NCBI GenBank assembly: GCA_902560045.1
Contig: CACEKJ010000006.1
Span: 1-64,000 of the forward strand
DNA: 64,000 bases
Source of the DNA: an uncultured Bacteroidota bacterium
GTDB taxonomy: Bacteria > Bacteroidota > Bacteroidia > Flavobacteriales > Flavobacteriaceae
Direction: 5' to 3'
Shown: positions 1 to 8,618 of the stretch, piece by piece
Layout: the number at the start of each line of letters is the position of its first letter
Position numbering within the stretch: the stretch's first letter is position 1
Translations under genes and position numbers: made by a program
Notes under the pieces: model-generated
Told to the model about the DNA's origin: nothing
Database searches by the model: none
Seen by the model: the letters and a program-made list of their open reading frames with translations, nothing else

Positions 1-1461
1 GGTGGCTCTACGCCTTATGGAAATGATTATGATAGGCCAGTGGTAATTATCAATACTCTACGTATAAATGATATTCAAATTATAAATAATGCTAAACAGA
101 TTATAGCCCTTTCAGGCAGTACCTTATATGATTTAGAAAAAAAATTAAAACCTTTTAACAGAGATCCACACTCTGTAATTGGCTCAACTTCAATTGGTGC
201 TTCTATAGTTGGAGGTGTTTGTAATAATTCTGGCGGATCTTTGGTTAAAAGAGGTCCTGCATACACTGAATTAGCCCTTTATGCCAAACTAAATAAAGAT
301 GGTAGCCTAGAGTTAATAAATGAATTGGGTATTAATCTAGGAGAAAATCCAGAAACCATACTAAGAAACATACAAAACAAAAACTACAAACAAGAAGATA
401 TTATTTACAATGATAAACTGGCTTCAGATGATAAGTATTCTGAAATAGTCAGAGGAATAGATGAAACCACTCCCGCTAGGTATAATTCAGATAAAAGGCT
501 TTTGTATGGGGCATCAGGTAGTAGTGGTAAATTGGTGGTTTTTGCCGTTAGATTGGATACATATCCTAAACCGAGAAAAAATAAAGTTTTTTATTTAGGA
601 ACCAATAATCCTGATGTTTTTTGGAAAATAAGAAGAGATATTCTGTCAAAATTCAAAAATTTACCCACACTTGGAGATTATTTACATAGAGACTGTTATG
701 ACGCAGCAAAAAAATATAGTAAGGATAATTTTATTGTAATTGAAAAACTAGGTACTAATTTCCTACCAACTCTATTCAAATTAAAAAGAAATGTTGATAT
801 AATCGCAACGAAGTTGAAATTTTTACCTGACAAGTTTTCTGATAGATTAATGCAATTTTTAAGCTTATTTTTTCCAAATCATCTTCCAAAGAGAATGGAG
901 CAATTTAGAGATAGATTTGAACATCATTGGATAGTAGAAATGTCAGATGAAGGAATCGATGAAGCAAGAGAATATTTTGACAGATTCTTTAAAGATTATG
1001 TTGGGGATTTCTTTGAATGCAATGAAAAAGAAGGTAAAAAAGCATCACTACATAGATTTGTTTCAGCTAGTGCAATCGGAAGATATCATGCCTTAAAATA
1101 TAAAGAAGTTGGTGAAATGATGTCTTTAGATGTTGCATTTCCTAGAAATGAAAAAGAATGGTTTGAGCAATTACCTGTAGAAATTGATAAACAAATAGAG
1201 AAAAAGTTTTATTACGGTCATTTATTTTGCCATGTCCAGCATCAAAATTATATTTTAAAAAAAGGAGTTAACTCCGAAAAACTAAAAAAAGAAATCCTTG
1301 AAAGTTATAATATCAGAGGTGCAGAATATCCAGCTGAACATAATGTGGGGCATGAGTATCTAGCCAAAACTTCATTAATAAATTTTTACAAATCTCTTGA
1401 TCCAACAAACACATTTAACCCTGGTATAGGAATTTCAAGTAAATTAAAAAATTGGAAATAG
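1..1461 (+). CDS. dld: Quinone-dependent D-lactate dehydrogenase, 3' part (5' end outside window)
   Basis: Membrane-associated FAD enzyme that oxidises D-lactate to pyruvate and passes electrons to quinone. The reading frame is open from base 1, and the first residues (GGSTPYGNDYDRPVVII) match the FAD-binding segment of E. coli Dld as I recall it. Further matches are PHSVIGSTSIGAS, NNSGGSLVKRGPAYTE and the C-terminal AEHNVGHEYLAK...DPTNTFNPGIG. The visible part is 486 residues; the E. coli protein is about 571, so roughly 85 N-terminal residues lie upstream. A GTG at base 40 is inside the conserved domain and is not the start. It converges on the next gene with a 2 bp gap. Confidence 0.95.
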   Translation, partial: GGSTPYGNDYDRPVVIINTLRINDIQIINNAKQIIALSGSTLYDLEKKLKPFNRDPHSVIGSTSIGASIVGGVCNNSGGSLVKRGPAYTELALYAKLNKDGSLELINELGINLGENPETILRNIQNKNYKQEDIIYNDKLASDDKYSEIVRGIDETTPARYNSDKRLLYGASGSSGKLVVFAVRLDTYPKPRKNKVFYLGTNNPDVFWKIRRDILSKFKNLPTLGDYLHRDCYDAAKKYSKDNFIVIEKLGTNFLPTLFKLKRNVDIIATKLKFLPDKFSDRLMQFLSLFFPNHLPKRMEQFRDRFEHHWIVEMSDEGIDEAREYFDRFFKDYVGDFFECNEKEGKKASLHRFVSASAIGRYHALKYKEVGEMMSLDVAFPRNEKEWFEQLPVEIDKQIEKKFYYGHLFCHVQHQNYILKKGVNSEKLKKEILESYNIRGAEYPAEHNVGHEYLAKTSLINFYKSLDPTNTFNPGIGISSKLKNWK

Positions 1462-1463
1462 TT

Positions 1464-2879
1464 TTAGCTAATGATTTTTAAAGGTTTTGTTTTATTCCAA
1501 TTACCCCTTGTAAAATCTGGAAACTTTTGAGGAGCTCCCCCACTATTTATTGAATTTGCACTTAAAGGAGTAACAGCACTCCAAAAACATCCTTCGTAGA
1601 CATTTTGATCAAGTGGTTCTCCATTTCTCAAGCATTCAATTATTCTATATCTCATAACAAAATCCATACCTCCATGACCAACATGATTTCTCCCACCCAT
1701 TTTTTCTATAAGTAACTCTAGACGTTTATTTAAGGGATGATCGTATTTTTCATATAATATTTTTAAATTATCTCCTTGAACCCAAGAATGATGATCTTTT
1801 GTAATCCCCTCAACTCCATTTTCAAGTGCGACCCTTGTTGGAAAACCAGCTAAAATTCCTTTTGTCCCTTGAATTAAATTGTGTCTAGTATATGGTCTCG
1901 GACTGGTTTCATCCCATTGAATCATTATGGTTCTTCCCAGATTGGTTTTTATTATTGAGGTATTCATATCCCCATTGGAATAATTTAGTTTATTCCATTT
2001 ATGATTACTCTCATAATTTTTTTTCGCATATAATTTTCTCCCCAAAGATGGAGATGAATAAGAAACTAAGGAATTAAAATTATCCTCACCTCTACCTAAA
2101 TTCATATACTGAGCTACCGGACCAAGTCCGTGAGTTGGATACAGATTTCCTTTACTTTTTGCATAATGATGTGTTCTCCATGATCCAGTTCCTCTTTCCT
2201 CTTCTTTCATTTGAAATCTGAGTTCGTGTATATACGCAGCTTCAGCATGAAGAAAATCACCAATAACTCCTTTTCTACACATATTTAAATACATAAGCTC
2301 ATCTCTACCATAGTTAACATTTTCCATCATCATACAATGCTTTCTTGTTTTTTCTGATGTGTTAACTATATCCCATAGGTCTTCAATAGATGTTGCCATA
2401 GGTACTTCAACAAACGCATGGGCTCCACTTTTCATGGTTTCAATTGCCATAGGGGCATGATTATCCCAATTTGTTGAGATAAATACTGCATCAGGTTTAA
2501 CTTCCTTAAGCATATCTATCCATTTATCTTTATTACCTGAATAAATGGCTATATTTTTATGTCTTTTACCGTTTCCAATCCCTTGGCAGATGATAGATGA
2601 TTTTTCAGCTAAATCTTTGTAAAGATCACTTATTCCCACAACTTCAGTTCCTTCAATTGCAGCAATCTGTTTAGCATGTCCACTACCTCTTGCCCCAACT
2701 CCAATAAAAGCAACCCTAACTACATCTAATTTTGGCGCAGAAAAGTCACCCATATATTGTGAATTGTTTTTTTTATAATCATAAGATTCAATAGAGTCAT
2801 ATAGGTTTACCGCATTGGATTTTAATCCTAATAATAAAGCAGATGCTGAACTTAATTTTAAAAAATCTTTTCTTTTCAT
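1464..2879 (-). CDS. Gfo/Idh/MocA-type NAD-dependent protein, glycoside hydrolase family 109-like
   Basis: 471 residues. The N-terminus (MKRKDFLKLSSASALLLGL) resembles a Tat-type signal with an RK instead of RR pair, so export is likely but not certain. A Rossmann dinucleotide loop GVGARGSGH lies at about residues 60-68. The C-terminal half (THGLGPVAQYMNLGRG, KDHHSW, GHGGMDFVMRYR, WSAVTPLSANSINSGGAP) resembles GH109 enzymes, which cleave alpha-N-acetylgalactosaminides by an NAD-dependent redox mechanism. The substrate cannot be read from sequence. It is the last gene of the long minus-strand run, 4 bp after bshA. Confidence 0.8.
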   Translation of the reverse strand: MKRKDFLKLSSASALLLGLKSNAVNLYDSIESYDYKKNNSQYMGDFSAPKLDVVRVAFIGVGARGSGHAKQIAAIEGTEVVGISDLYKDLAEKSSIICQGIGNGKRHKNIAIYSGNKDKWIDMLKEVKPDAVFISTNWDNHAPMAIETMKSGAHAFVEVPMATSIEDLWDIVNTSEKTRKHCMMMENVNYGRDELMYLNMCRKGVIGDFLHAEAAYIHELRFQMKEEERGTGSWRTHHYAKSKGNLYPTHGLGPVAQYMNLGRGEDNFNSLVSYSSPSLGRKLYAKKNYESNHKWNKLNYSNGDMNTSIIKTNLGRTIMIQWDETSPRPYTRHNLIQGTKGILAGFPTRVALENGVEGITKDHHSWVQGDNLKILYEKYDHPLNKRLELLIEKMGGRNHVGHGGMDFVMRYRIIECLRNGEPLDQNVYEGCFWSAVTPLSANSINSGGAPQKFPDFTRGNWNKTKPLKIIS

Positions 2880-2883
2880 TTTA

Positions 2884-3999
2884 TTACTGTTTAATTAGAT
2901 TTTTATAAATATTCTCATAATTGGGGACTATATTGTGTATGTCAAACTCCTCAGCTCTTTTTCTTGAATTTTTTTTGAAATCGTTTAGTATTTGTTCATC
3001 AGAAAGTAGATTTATAGCATCATTTATCATTTTTTCTGTATCACCTACTTTACTTAATAAACCTGAAAAATTATGTTTGTTGACTTCCGGAATTCCTCCA
3101 GTATCTGATGAAATTACAGGCACCCCTGCAGCCATTGCTTCTAGTGCAGATAGACCGAAACTTTCAATTTCTGAAGGAAGTAAAAATAAATCACTGAATG
3201 ACAAAATTTTATTTATTTCATTACTTTTTCCGAAAAACACCACCTTTTCCTTAATTCCCAAAGATTTTACTTTTTTTTCAGCTTTCTTTTTTTCAGGCCC
3301 ATCCCCAATCATAAATAATTTTGATTTGATTTTTTTATTAATCCCATAAAATATATCAATAACATCATTAATTCTCTTAACCTTTCTAAAATTACTTACA
3401 TGTGTAATTATTTTATCGGTTGAACTTATCAAATTTTTTTTTGAATTTTTATATGTGTATTTATCTAAGTTGACAAAGTTTGGAATGACTTTTATGTCGT
3501 TTGAAATATTAAATAGTTTTAATGTGTCTTCCTTTAAACTTTTTGAAACAGCTGTTACAAAATCAGAATTATTAATACTAAATTCTACCGCAGTTTTGTA
3601 TGAAGGATGGCTACCGACAAGAGTAATGTCTGTACCGTGTAATGTTGTAACGATTGGTATTTCAATATTTTGATCTTTAAGCATCTTTTTTGCCATATAG
3701 GCAGCATAGGCATGTGGTATTGCATAATGAACATGCAATATATCTATCTCATATTTCTTAACCATTTCAACTAGCTTTGATGATAACGCTAATTCATAAG
3801 GAGGGTAATGAAATAAAGGATAATCTGGCACATTAACTTCGTGATAATGTACATTATTATCAAGTAATTCAAGCTTAACTGGTTGATTATAAGTTATAAA
3901 ATGAATTTCATAACCTTTTTTAGAAAGTTCAATTCCTAATTCCGTCGCTAAAACTCCGCTACCTCCAAATGTAGGATAGCAAACTATTCCTATTACCAT
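2884..3999 (-). CDS. bshA: N-acetyl-alpha-D-glucosaminyl L-malate synthase (bacillithiol step 1)
   Basis: GT4-family retaining glycosyltransferase that joins GlcNAc from UDP-GlcNAc to L-malate, the first step of bacillithiol synthesis. The N-terminus IGIVCYPTFGGSGVLATELG is the hallmark of BshA, followed by HFITYNQP and HVHYAIPHAYAAYMAK. The C-terminal nucleotide-sugar region ESFGLSALEAMAAGVPVIS is typical of GT4. At 371 residues it is normal length. It starts 2 bp downstream of the GH3/serine-hydrolase gene and is probably cotranscribed with it. bshB and bshC are not in the window. Confidence 0.93.
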   Translation of the reverse strand: MVIGIVCYPTFGGSGVLATELGIELSKKGYEIHFITYNQPVKLELLDNNVHYHEVNVPDYPLFHYPPYELALSSKLVEMVKKYEIDILHVHYAIPHAYAAYMAKKMLKDQNIEIPIVTTLHGTDITLVGSHPSYKTAVEFSINNSDFVTAVSKSLKEDTLKLFNISNDIKVIPNFVNLDKYTYKNSKKNLISSTDKIITHVSNFRKVKRINDVIDIFYGINKKIKSKLFMIGDGPEKKKAEKKVKSLGIKEKVVFFGKSNEINKILSFSDLFLLPSEIESFGLSALEAMAAGVPVISSDTGGIPEVNKHNFSGLLSKVGDTEKMINDAINLLSDEQILNDFKKNSRKRAEEFDIHNIVPNYENIYKNLIKQ

Positions 4000-4001
4000 A
4001 T

Positions 4002-6914
4002 TTATTCAATTATTGAGTTATATATGATTCTTTGTATTTCACTTCTAATATTTTCTTTAACAAGCTTTGATTGACTAGCTGTTTCACCACCTGGATACGA
4101 TCTGTTTGATAGGAATACATAAACAATTTCTTTTTCTGGATCTGCCCAAGCAAATGTACCTGTCCATCCAGAATGACCAAAGCTACTCATTGATACACAA
4201 CCACAGGTTGGACCATCGTCCTCTAATTGGGGTTTATCAAATCCTACTCCTCTTCTATTATCCTTATCACAATAATAACAATTATTAAACAAATTAATAG
4301 TTTCAGGTTTTAAAATTTGCTGATCAGCATAATTACCATTCTGTAAATACATTTGCATTACTTTAGCAACATTATTAGCATTCCCAAAAAGGCCTGCGTG
4401 AGATGAAATACCTCCAAACATAGCTGCAGCCATATCATGAACATATCCGCTAATTTCTTTATATCTAAAATATTCGTCAATTTCGGTGGGAGCTATATTT
4501 TTTGATGAATATTTTAAAGTTGGATTATAATCTAATTTAATTCCAAGTTTTTCAAATATTAAATTGTCAATTATTTTATCTAAACTCTGCGAATAATGAT
4601 TTTCTATGAATTCTTGTATTATTAAGTATGATAAGTCACTATACTTGTATTTTTTACTTAATAAATCACTGTCTTTAATTATATTTCTTATAGTATCAGT
4701 ATAATCGGATCTCAAGAATAAATCTGGTGCAACTTTAACCGAATTTATTTTTGTTTTTTTGAATGTATAATATTCACTGGAAGGTTTTAAATTTTCATCT
4801 AACGTCAGCTTATAAAATGGTATCCAAGCTTGAAGTGAGGCGTTTCCAGACAAAAGTTCTTTTATTGAAATTTCCGCTTTATTAGAATCTTTATATCTTG
4901 GAATAATTTCTTTAAGTCTTGTTTCAAGGGAAATCACTCCTTCTTCAACCAATTTCATGACAATCGGAGTAGTTACAAGAATCTTTGTAAGTGAGGCTAA
5001 ATCATAAATAGTGTTATTATTTACATTCAAATTTTCATTATATCTGAGTTTGCCAAATGATTTTTCATAAATAATTTTCGAGTTTTTAGCAACCAAAATC
5101 TGAGCACCTGGTGTCATTTCATTATCAATTGCATACTCAATTATAGAATCTATTTTTGACAGTTTTATTGCATCAACCCCTACCGATTTTGGATTTCCAT
5201 AACTTAATATATTAATATTATCCAGTATTATGCCATCCCCTTCTCTAAATGATTCGTTAATCGTTACTGGTAAAATTCCTTGTACTGATTTTGCACCATA
5301 AATTTGCTGAGCTATTGTCTTTTGAAATTCTTGATTATTTTGAAAACCTACTAAAATTGAATTGTATGAATTTAAATTAAGCTGATTTAACATATAGGGA
5401 TTAGTAAAAGATACTAGTATCTTTTTATTATGCTTATTAATGATTTTAAGCATTTCCAAATCAATTGAAGTAAACTTTTTATTCATATTCTCCCACGGAG
5501 TATTTGATTTCATGTGTATACTAACAATTATCGTTTCATAATTATTGACTATATCATTTAATTCATTTTCATCAATATCTTGTATTTTTACACTATTTAC
5601 ATCCTTATATTTATTTAGGTAATTGTTAAACACACTACCCTTATCATTACCAAACTGCAGGTTTATTACTTTATTAGATTTTGATTTTAACGGAAGTAAA
5701 TTATTTTGATTTTTTATTAGTACAGGGATATTTTCTATAGAAGTACTTATTAAATTTCTAGAGGAAAACTTATTAAGATCATTTACAAGATTAAATTCTT
5801 CTATGGGTTGATAATTGTTTAACCCTACTTTGTATTTTGCCATTAATATTTTTCTTACAGATCTTGAGAGCCTCTGTTCGCTTATAGCACCTTTTTTATA
5901 AGCCTTCTTGATTGATTTTATACCTTTACTTATGTCTGAAGACATCAAAAGAATATCATTTCCAGCTAAAAATGCCAAAAGATCAACATTCTTCTTTGTG
6001 AAATTTGATACACCCTTCATCTCTAATGCATCCGTTATAATAAGCCCTTTAAACTTTAGTTTTTTAATCAATATTTTCTCGATAATATTTTTTGATAATG
6101 TTGATGGTAGCATTTTCTCCTTTTCAAGTGAAGGAACGTTAAGATGGGCTACCATAATTGCTGACAATCCATTTTTAATTAATTGTTTGTAGGGGTACAA
6201 TTCAACTTCATTGATTCTTTTTTTACTAAAATCAATGGTTGGAAGAGTTAAATGTGAATCTTTTGATGTGTCTCCATGCCCTGGAAAGTGTTTTGCTGTG
6301 GCTAAAATGTTTTTTAATTGAATACCCTTTGTAAAACTTATTCCTTTTTTAGAAACGTTTATTTTATTTTCTCCGTAAGAACGATTTCCGATGATAGGGT
6401 TTTTTGGATTAGTGTTAATATCTACAACAGGTGCAAAATTCATATGAATACCCAATCTGTTAAATTGTTGACCGATCTCTTCGCCTATTTTTTCTAAAAT
6501 CAAATCATTTTTAATTGCACCTAAACTCATATTCCAAGGGAAATTTGGGACAGAATCTAATCTCATCCCTGTACCCCACTCGCCATCGATACTAATCATT
6601 AAAGGTATATCGGAGGATTTTTGAAATTTATTTGTAAGATTTACCTGACTAGATGGATTTCCTGTAGAGAAGATTATACCTCCTATCTTGTGATTATTTA
6701 TATCGTCTAATATCTTTTTTGAATTATTTTCTTTCTTTGATGTGGCTTGAACAAAAAACAGTTGTCCAATTTTCTCATCTATTGATAGGTTGTTATAAAT
6801 TGAATCCACCCATTTACTTTGATCTAAAAAATCTTTTGACATTAGAGGGTCTAAAGTCTGAGATTCAAGCTTAAAAAAAACTAAACAAATAATAAAAACT
6901 AACAAACGATTCAT
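4002..6914 (-). CDS. Exported GH3 beta-N-acetylglucosaminidase fused to a class C beta-lactamase-like serine hydrolase
   Basis: About 970 residues in two enzymes. The N-terminal half is GH3 of NagZ type: KHFPGHGDTSKDSHLTLP near residue 208 carries the Asp-His acid/base loop, and ITDALEMKGV carries the nucleophile Asp. The C-terminal domain has the serine-hydrolase motifs SLTK near residue 641, YSDLSY, and a final HSGWTG. A signal peptide (MNRLLVFIICLVFF) places it outside the cytoplasm. I chose the ATG at 6914 because it overlaps the upstream TGA as ATGA; an earlier possible start at 6935 adds seven residues before the signal peptide. Likely role is breakdown or remodelling of peptidoglycan; the serine hydrolase could be an esterase or peptidase. 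Confidence 0.9.
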   Translation of the reverse strand: MNRLLVFIICLVFFKLESQTLDPLMSKDFLDQSKWVDSIYNNLSIDEKIGQLFFVQATSKKENNSKKILDDINNHKIGGIIFSTGNPSSQVNLTNKFQKSSDIPLMISIDGEWGTGMRLDSVPNFPWNMSLGAIKNDLILEKIGEEIGQQFNRLGIHMNFAPVVDINTNPKNPIIGNRSYGENKINVSKKGISFTKGIQLKNILATAKHFPGHGDTSKDSHLTLPTIDFSKKRINEVELYPYKQLIKNGLSAIMVAHLNVPSLEKEKMLPSTLSKNIIEKILIKKLKFKGLIITDALEMKGVSNFTKKNVDLLAFLAGNDILLMSSDISKGIKSIKKAYKKGAISEQRLSRSVRKILMAKYKVGLNNYQPIEEFNLVNDLNKFSSRNLISTSIENIPVLIKNQNNLLPLKSKSNKVINLQFGNDKGSVFNNYLNKYKDVNSVKIQDIDENELNDIVNNYETIIVSIHMKSNTPWENMNKKFTSIDLEMLKIINKHNKKILVSFTNPYMLNQLNLNSYNSILVGFQNNQEFQKTIAQQIYGAKSVQGILPVTINESFREGDGIILDNINILSYGNPKSVGVDAIKLSKIDSIIEYAIDNEMTPGAQILVAKNSKIIYEKSFGKLRYNENLNVNNNTIYDLASLTKILVTTPIVMKLVEEGVISLETRLKEIIPRYKDSNKAEISIKELLSGNASLQAWIPFYKLTLDENLKPSSEYYTFKKTKINSVKVAPDLFLRSDYTDTIRNIIKDSDLLSKKYKYSDLSYLIIQEFIENHYSQSLDKIIDNLIFEKLGIKLDYNPTLKYSSKNIAPTEIDEYFRYKEISGYVHDMAAAMFGGISSHAGLFGNANNVAKVMQMYLQNGNYADQQILKPETINLFNNCYYCDKDNRRGVGFDKPQLEDDGPTCGCVSMSSFGHSGWTGTFAWADPEKEIVYVFLSNRSYPGGETASQSKLVKENIRSEIQRIIYNSIIE

Positions 6915-7393
6915 TTCAAGTATTTTTTGTGCCAACTTTCTCTGACATCAACATTCCAATTATGATTTAATTCAAAGATATTTTTAACCAAGTTGTTAAA
7001 AACCATTAATTCTTGATTATTTTCTAGACTTTTACAAAGGATTTTAAAATCATTAAGATGCTTTGTTTGAATTTCATCATTTAAAATATATTTAACGTGT
7101 AGTTTATCCATCAACTGTAAGTCAAATAAACATTCAAGTTCCTTAATAAATTTAATAAGAGAATCAATTGAGCACCCAGAAACCAAATTACTTTCATCAG
7201 CAGCTATTATAATAAATGTATTATTTCTAATTTCAAATGAAGATTTGAAATTCATTTGGTGTGATTTCCAATTATCTAGAAACAATTTTAATTTGGATTT
7301 GATCTTTTCAATAGTTGTGTTATCAATCATTTGTATTGACTGAAAAATCCAGACTCTTGAATCCTTACTTAACGATTTAAAATCAACAAACAT
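6911..7393 (-). CDS. Conserved Bacteroidota protein of unknown function (often mislabelled ABC transporter ATPase)
   Basis: 160 residues, no signal peptide or membrane segment. The opening MFVDFKSLSKDSRVWIFQS and the end NHNWNVDVRESWHKKYL match a family I recall as widespread in Flavobacteriia and frequently named 'ABC transporter ATPase'. There is no Walker A, signature or Walker B motif, so that name is unsupported. A central SGCSIDSLIKFIKELE segment is the best conserved part as I remember the family. It abuts the CCG-domain gene upstream with no gap and overlaps the GH3 gene by 4 bp (ATGA), so it is translated with them. Function unknown. Confidence 0.8.
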   Translation of the reverse strand: MFVDFKSLSKDSRVWIFQSIQMIDNTTIEKIKSKLKLFLDNWKSHQMNFKSSFEIRNNTFIIIAADESNLVSGCSIDSLIKFIKELECLFDLQLMDKLHVKYILNDEIQTKHLNDFKILCKSLENNQELMVFNNLVKNIFELNHNWNVDVRESWHKKYLK

Positions 7394-8182
7394 CTATAAA
7401 TCCTTTGCCTTAACGATTAGTTCCGCAATATCCATAACTTCAACTTTATCCTCATTTTCAAATGATTTGGCACCATCTGTTAACATTGTATTACAAAAAG
7501 GACATCCGGTGGCAACAATTTTTGCAGAATTATTTTTTATTTCTTCTGCCCGTTCTATATTAATTTCTTTTTCTCCTTTTTCAGATTCCTTGAACATTTG
7601 TGCTCCTCCAGCACCACAGCATAATGCTTTTGATTTACATCTTTTTAGTTCAGATAATTCAGCATCAATTTTTTTTATAAGATTTCTAGGCGCATTATAC
7701 TCATTATTTGCTCTTCCTAAAAAACAAGGATCATGATATGTTATTTTTTTTCCTTTATAGGATCCCCCTTCTATAGAGAATCTATTATCATCCAATAGTT
7801 TATTAATAAATTGTGTGTGGTGATAAACCTCATAACTTCCGCCTAAGTCTGGATATTCATTTTTTAGAGTGTTAAAACAGTGAGGACATGTTGTTACTAT
7901 TGTTTTAATATCAAAAGAATTTAGAATTTCAATATTTGACATGGCTTGCATTTGAAAAAGAAATTCATTCCCTGCTCTCTTGGCTGGATCTCCCGTACAT
8001 GACTCATCTTTGCCTAATACTCCAAAACTAATATTTGCAGAATTCAGAATTTTCACAAATGCTTTTGTAATCCTTTTAGCTCTGTCGTCAAAACTACCGG
8101 CACATCCAACCCAAAATAAAATTTCAGGGGAAGTACCCTCATTTTGAAATTCTTCAATTGTTTTAATATTTAACTCACTCAT
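7394..8182 (-). CDS. CCG-domain (Fe-S)-binding oxidoreductase subunit, HdrB/LutA-like
   Basis: 262 residues with two cysteine-rich CCG domains. Domain one has WVGCAGSFDDR, then TTCPHCFNTLKNEYP; domain two has YHDPCFLGR, KALCCGAGGAQMF and TGCPFCNTML. Such domains bind an unusual 4Fe-4S cluster in heterodisulfide-reductase-like and lactate-oxidising complexes. No membrane segment is seen. The membrane Fe-S protein two genes upstream (8619-9899) is the natural partner, giving a split HdrD/DsrK-like module. Start ATG at 8182 overlaps the HAD gene stop by 8 bp. Its electron donor and acceptor are unknown. Confidence 0.85.
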   Translation of the reverse strand: MSELNIKTIEEFQNEGTSPEILFWVGCAGSFDDRAKRITKAFVKILNSANISFGVLGKDESCTGDPAKRAGNEFLFQMQAMSNIEILNSFDIKTIVTTCPHCFNTLKNEYPDLGGSYEVYHHTQFINKLLDDNRFSIEGGSYKGKKITYHDPCFLGRANNEYNAPRNLIKKIDAELSELKRCKSKALCCGAGGAQMFKESEKGEKEINIERAEEIKNNSAKIVATGCPFCNTMLTDGAKSFENEDKVEVMDIAELIVKAKDL

Positions 8183-8612
8183 CTTTAAAAACTTCGATTG
8201 TGACTTCTTTCTTTATTAAATCTCCAAATGTTCCATTATATCTAGTAGCTTTAACTAAGTGATTGTCTATCCAATGATAATTTCCACCTCTTGGTTTACC
8301 CATTAGTAAAGAATGGTATTTAAATCCGTGTTCTCTTAACCAATTTTCAGTGACTATTCTGTGTTCCTCTACCCTAGAGGTGAAGAAACATATCATATGC
8401 CCCTCATTATACCATCTATTACAAGTCTCTAGAGCATCATCAAAGGGTAAGCAAGTAGCCATTCTTTCCGGTTCCTCATTTGGCACATCTTCTGTTATTG
8501 TTCCATCAATGTCAATCAAATAATTTTTAACTCCCTCAGGCAGAACAGGACTAATTTTTTGACCTGATTCAACTTTTTCATGTAAAATTTTGTCTATCTC
8601 TTCTCTATTCAT
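8175..8612 (-). CDS. Small HAD-superfamily hydrolase-like protein
   Basis: 145 residues with the HAD motifs in order: LIDIDGTITED (nucleophile Asp34 and Asp36), CFFTSR (motif II), MGKPRGG (motif III Lys) and HWIDNH (motif IV). Homologues in this phylum are, as I recall, sometimes named phosphoheptose isomerase; nothing here supports that, since SIS-domain isomerases lack these motifs. It is embedded between the two Fe-S genes, overlapping the downstream one by 8 bp and lying 6 bp after the upstream one. Substrate unknown; a small phosphatase or a nucleotide/sugar-phosphate enzyme is possible. Confidence 0.8.
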   Translation of the reverse strand: MNREEIDKILHEKVESGQKISPVLPEGVKNYLIDIDGTITEDVPNEEPERMATCLPFDDALETCNRWYNEGHMICFFTSRVEEHRIVTENWLREHGFKYHSLLMGKPRGGNYHWIDNHLVKATRYNGTFGDLIKKEVTIEVFKDE

Positions 8613-8618
8613 AATTAT

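Noticed and set aside
1464-2879. Simple naming as a generic dehydrogenase
   Set aside because: The C-terminal motifs fit the GH109 subgroup better, although the catalytic activity is not proven.
2921-3349. Plus-strand reading frame of 142 codons opposite bshA
   Set aside because: bshA is certain on the other strand; the antisense frame is a low-complexity Ser/Phe/Ile product of AT-rich coding sequence.
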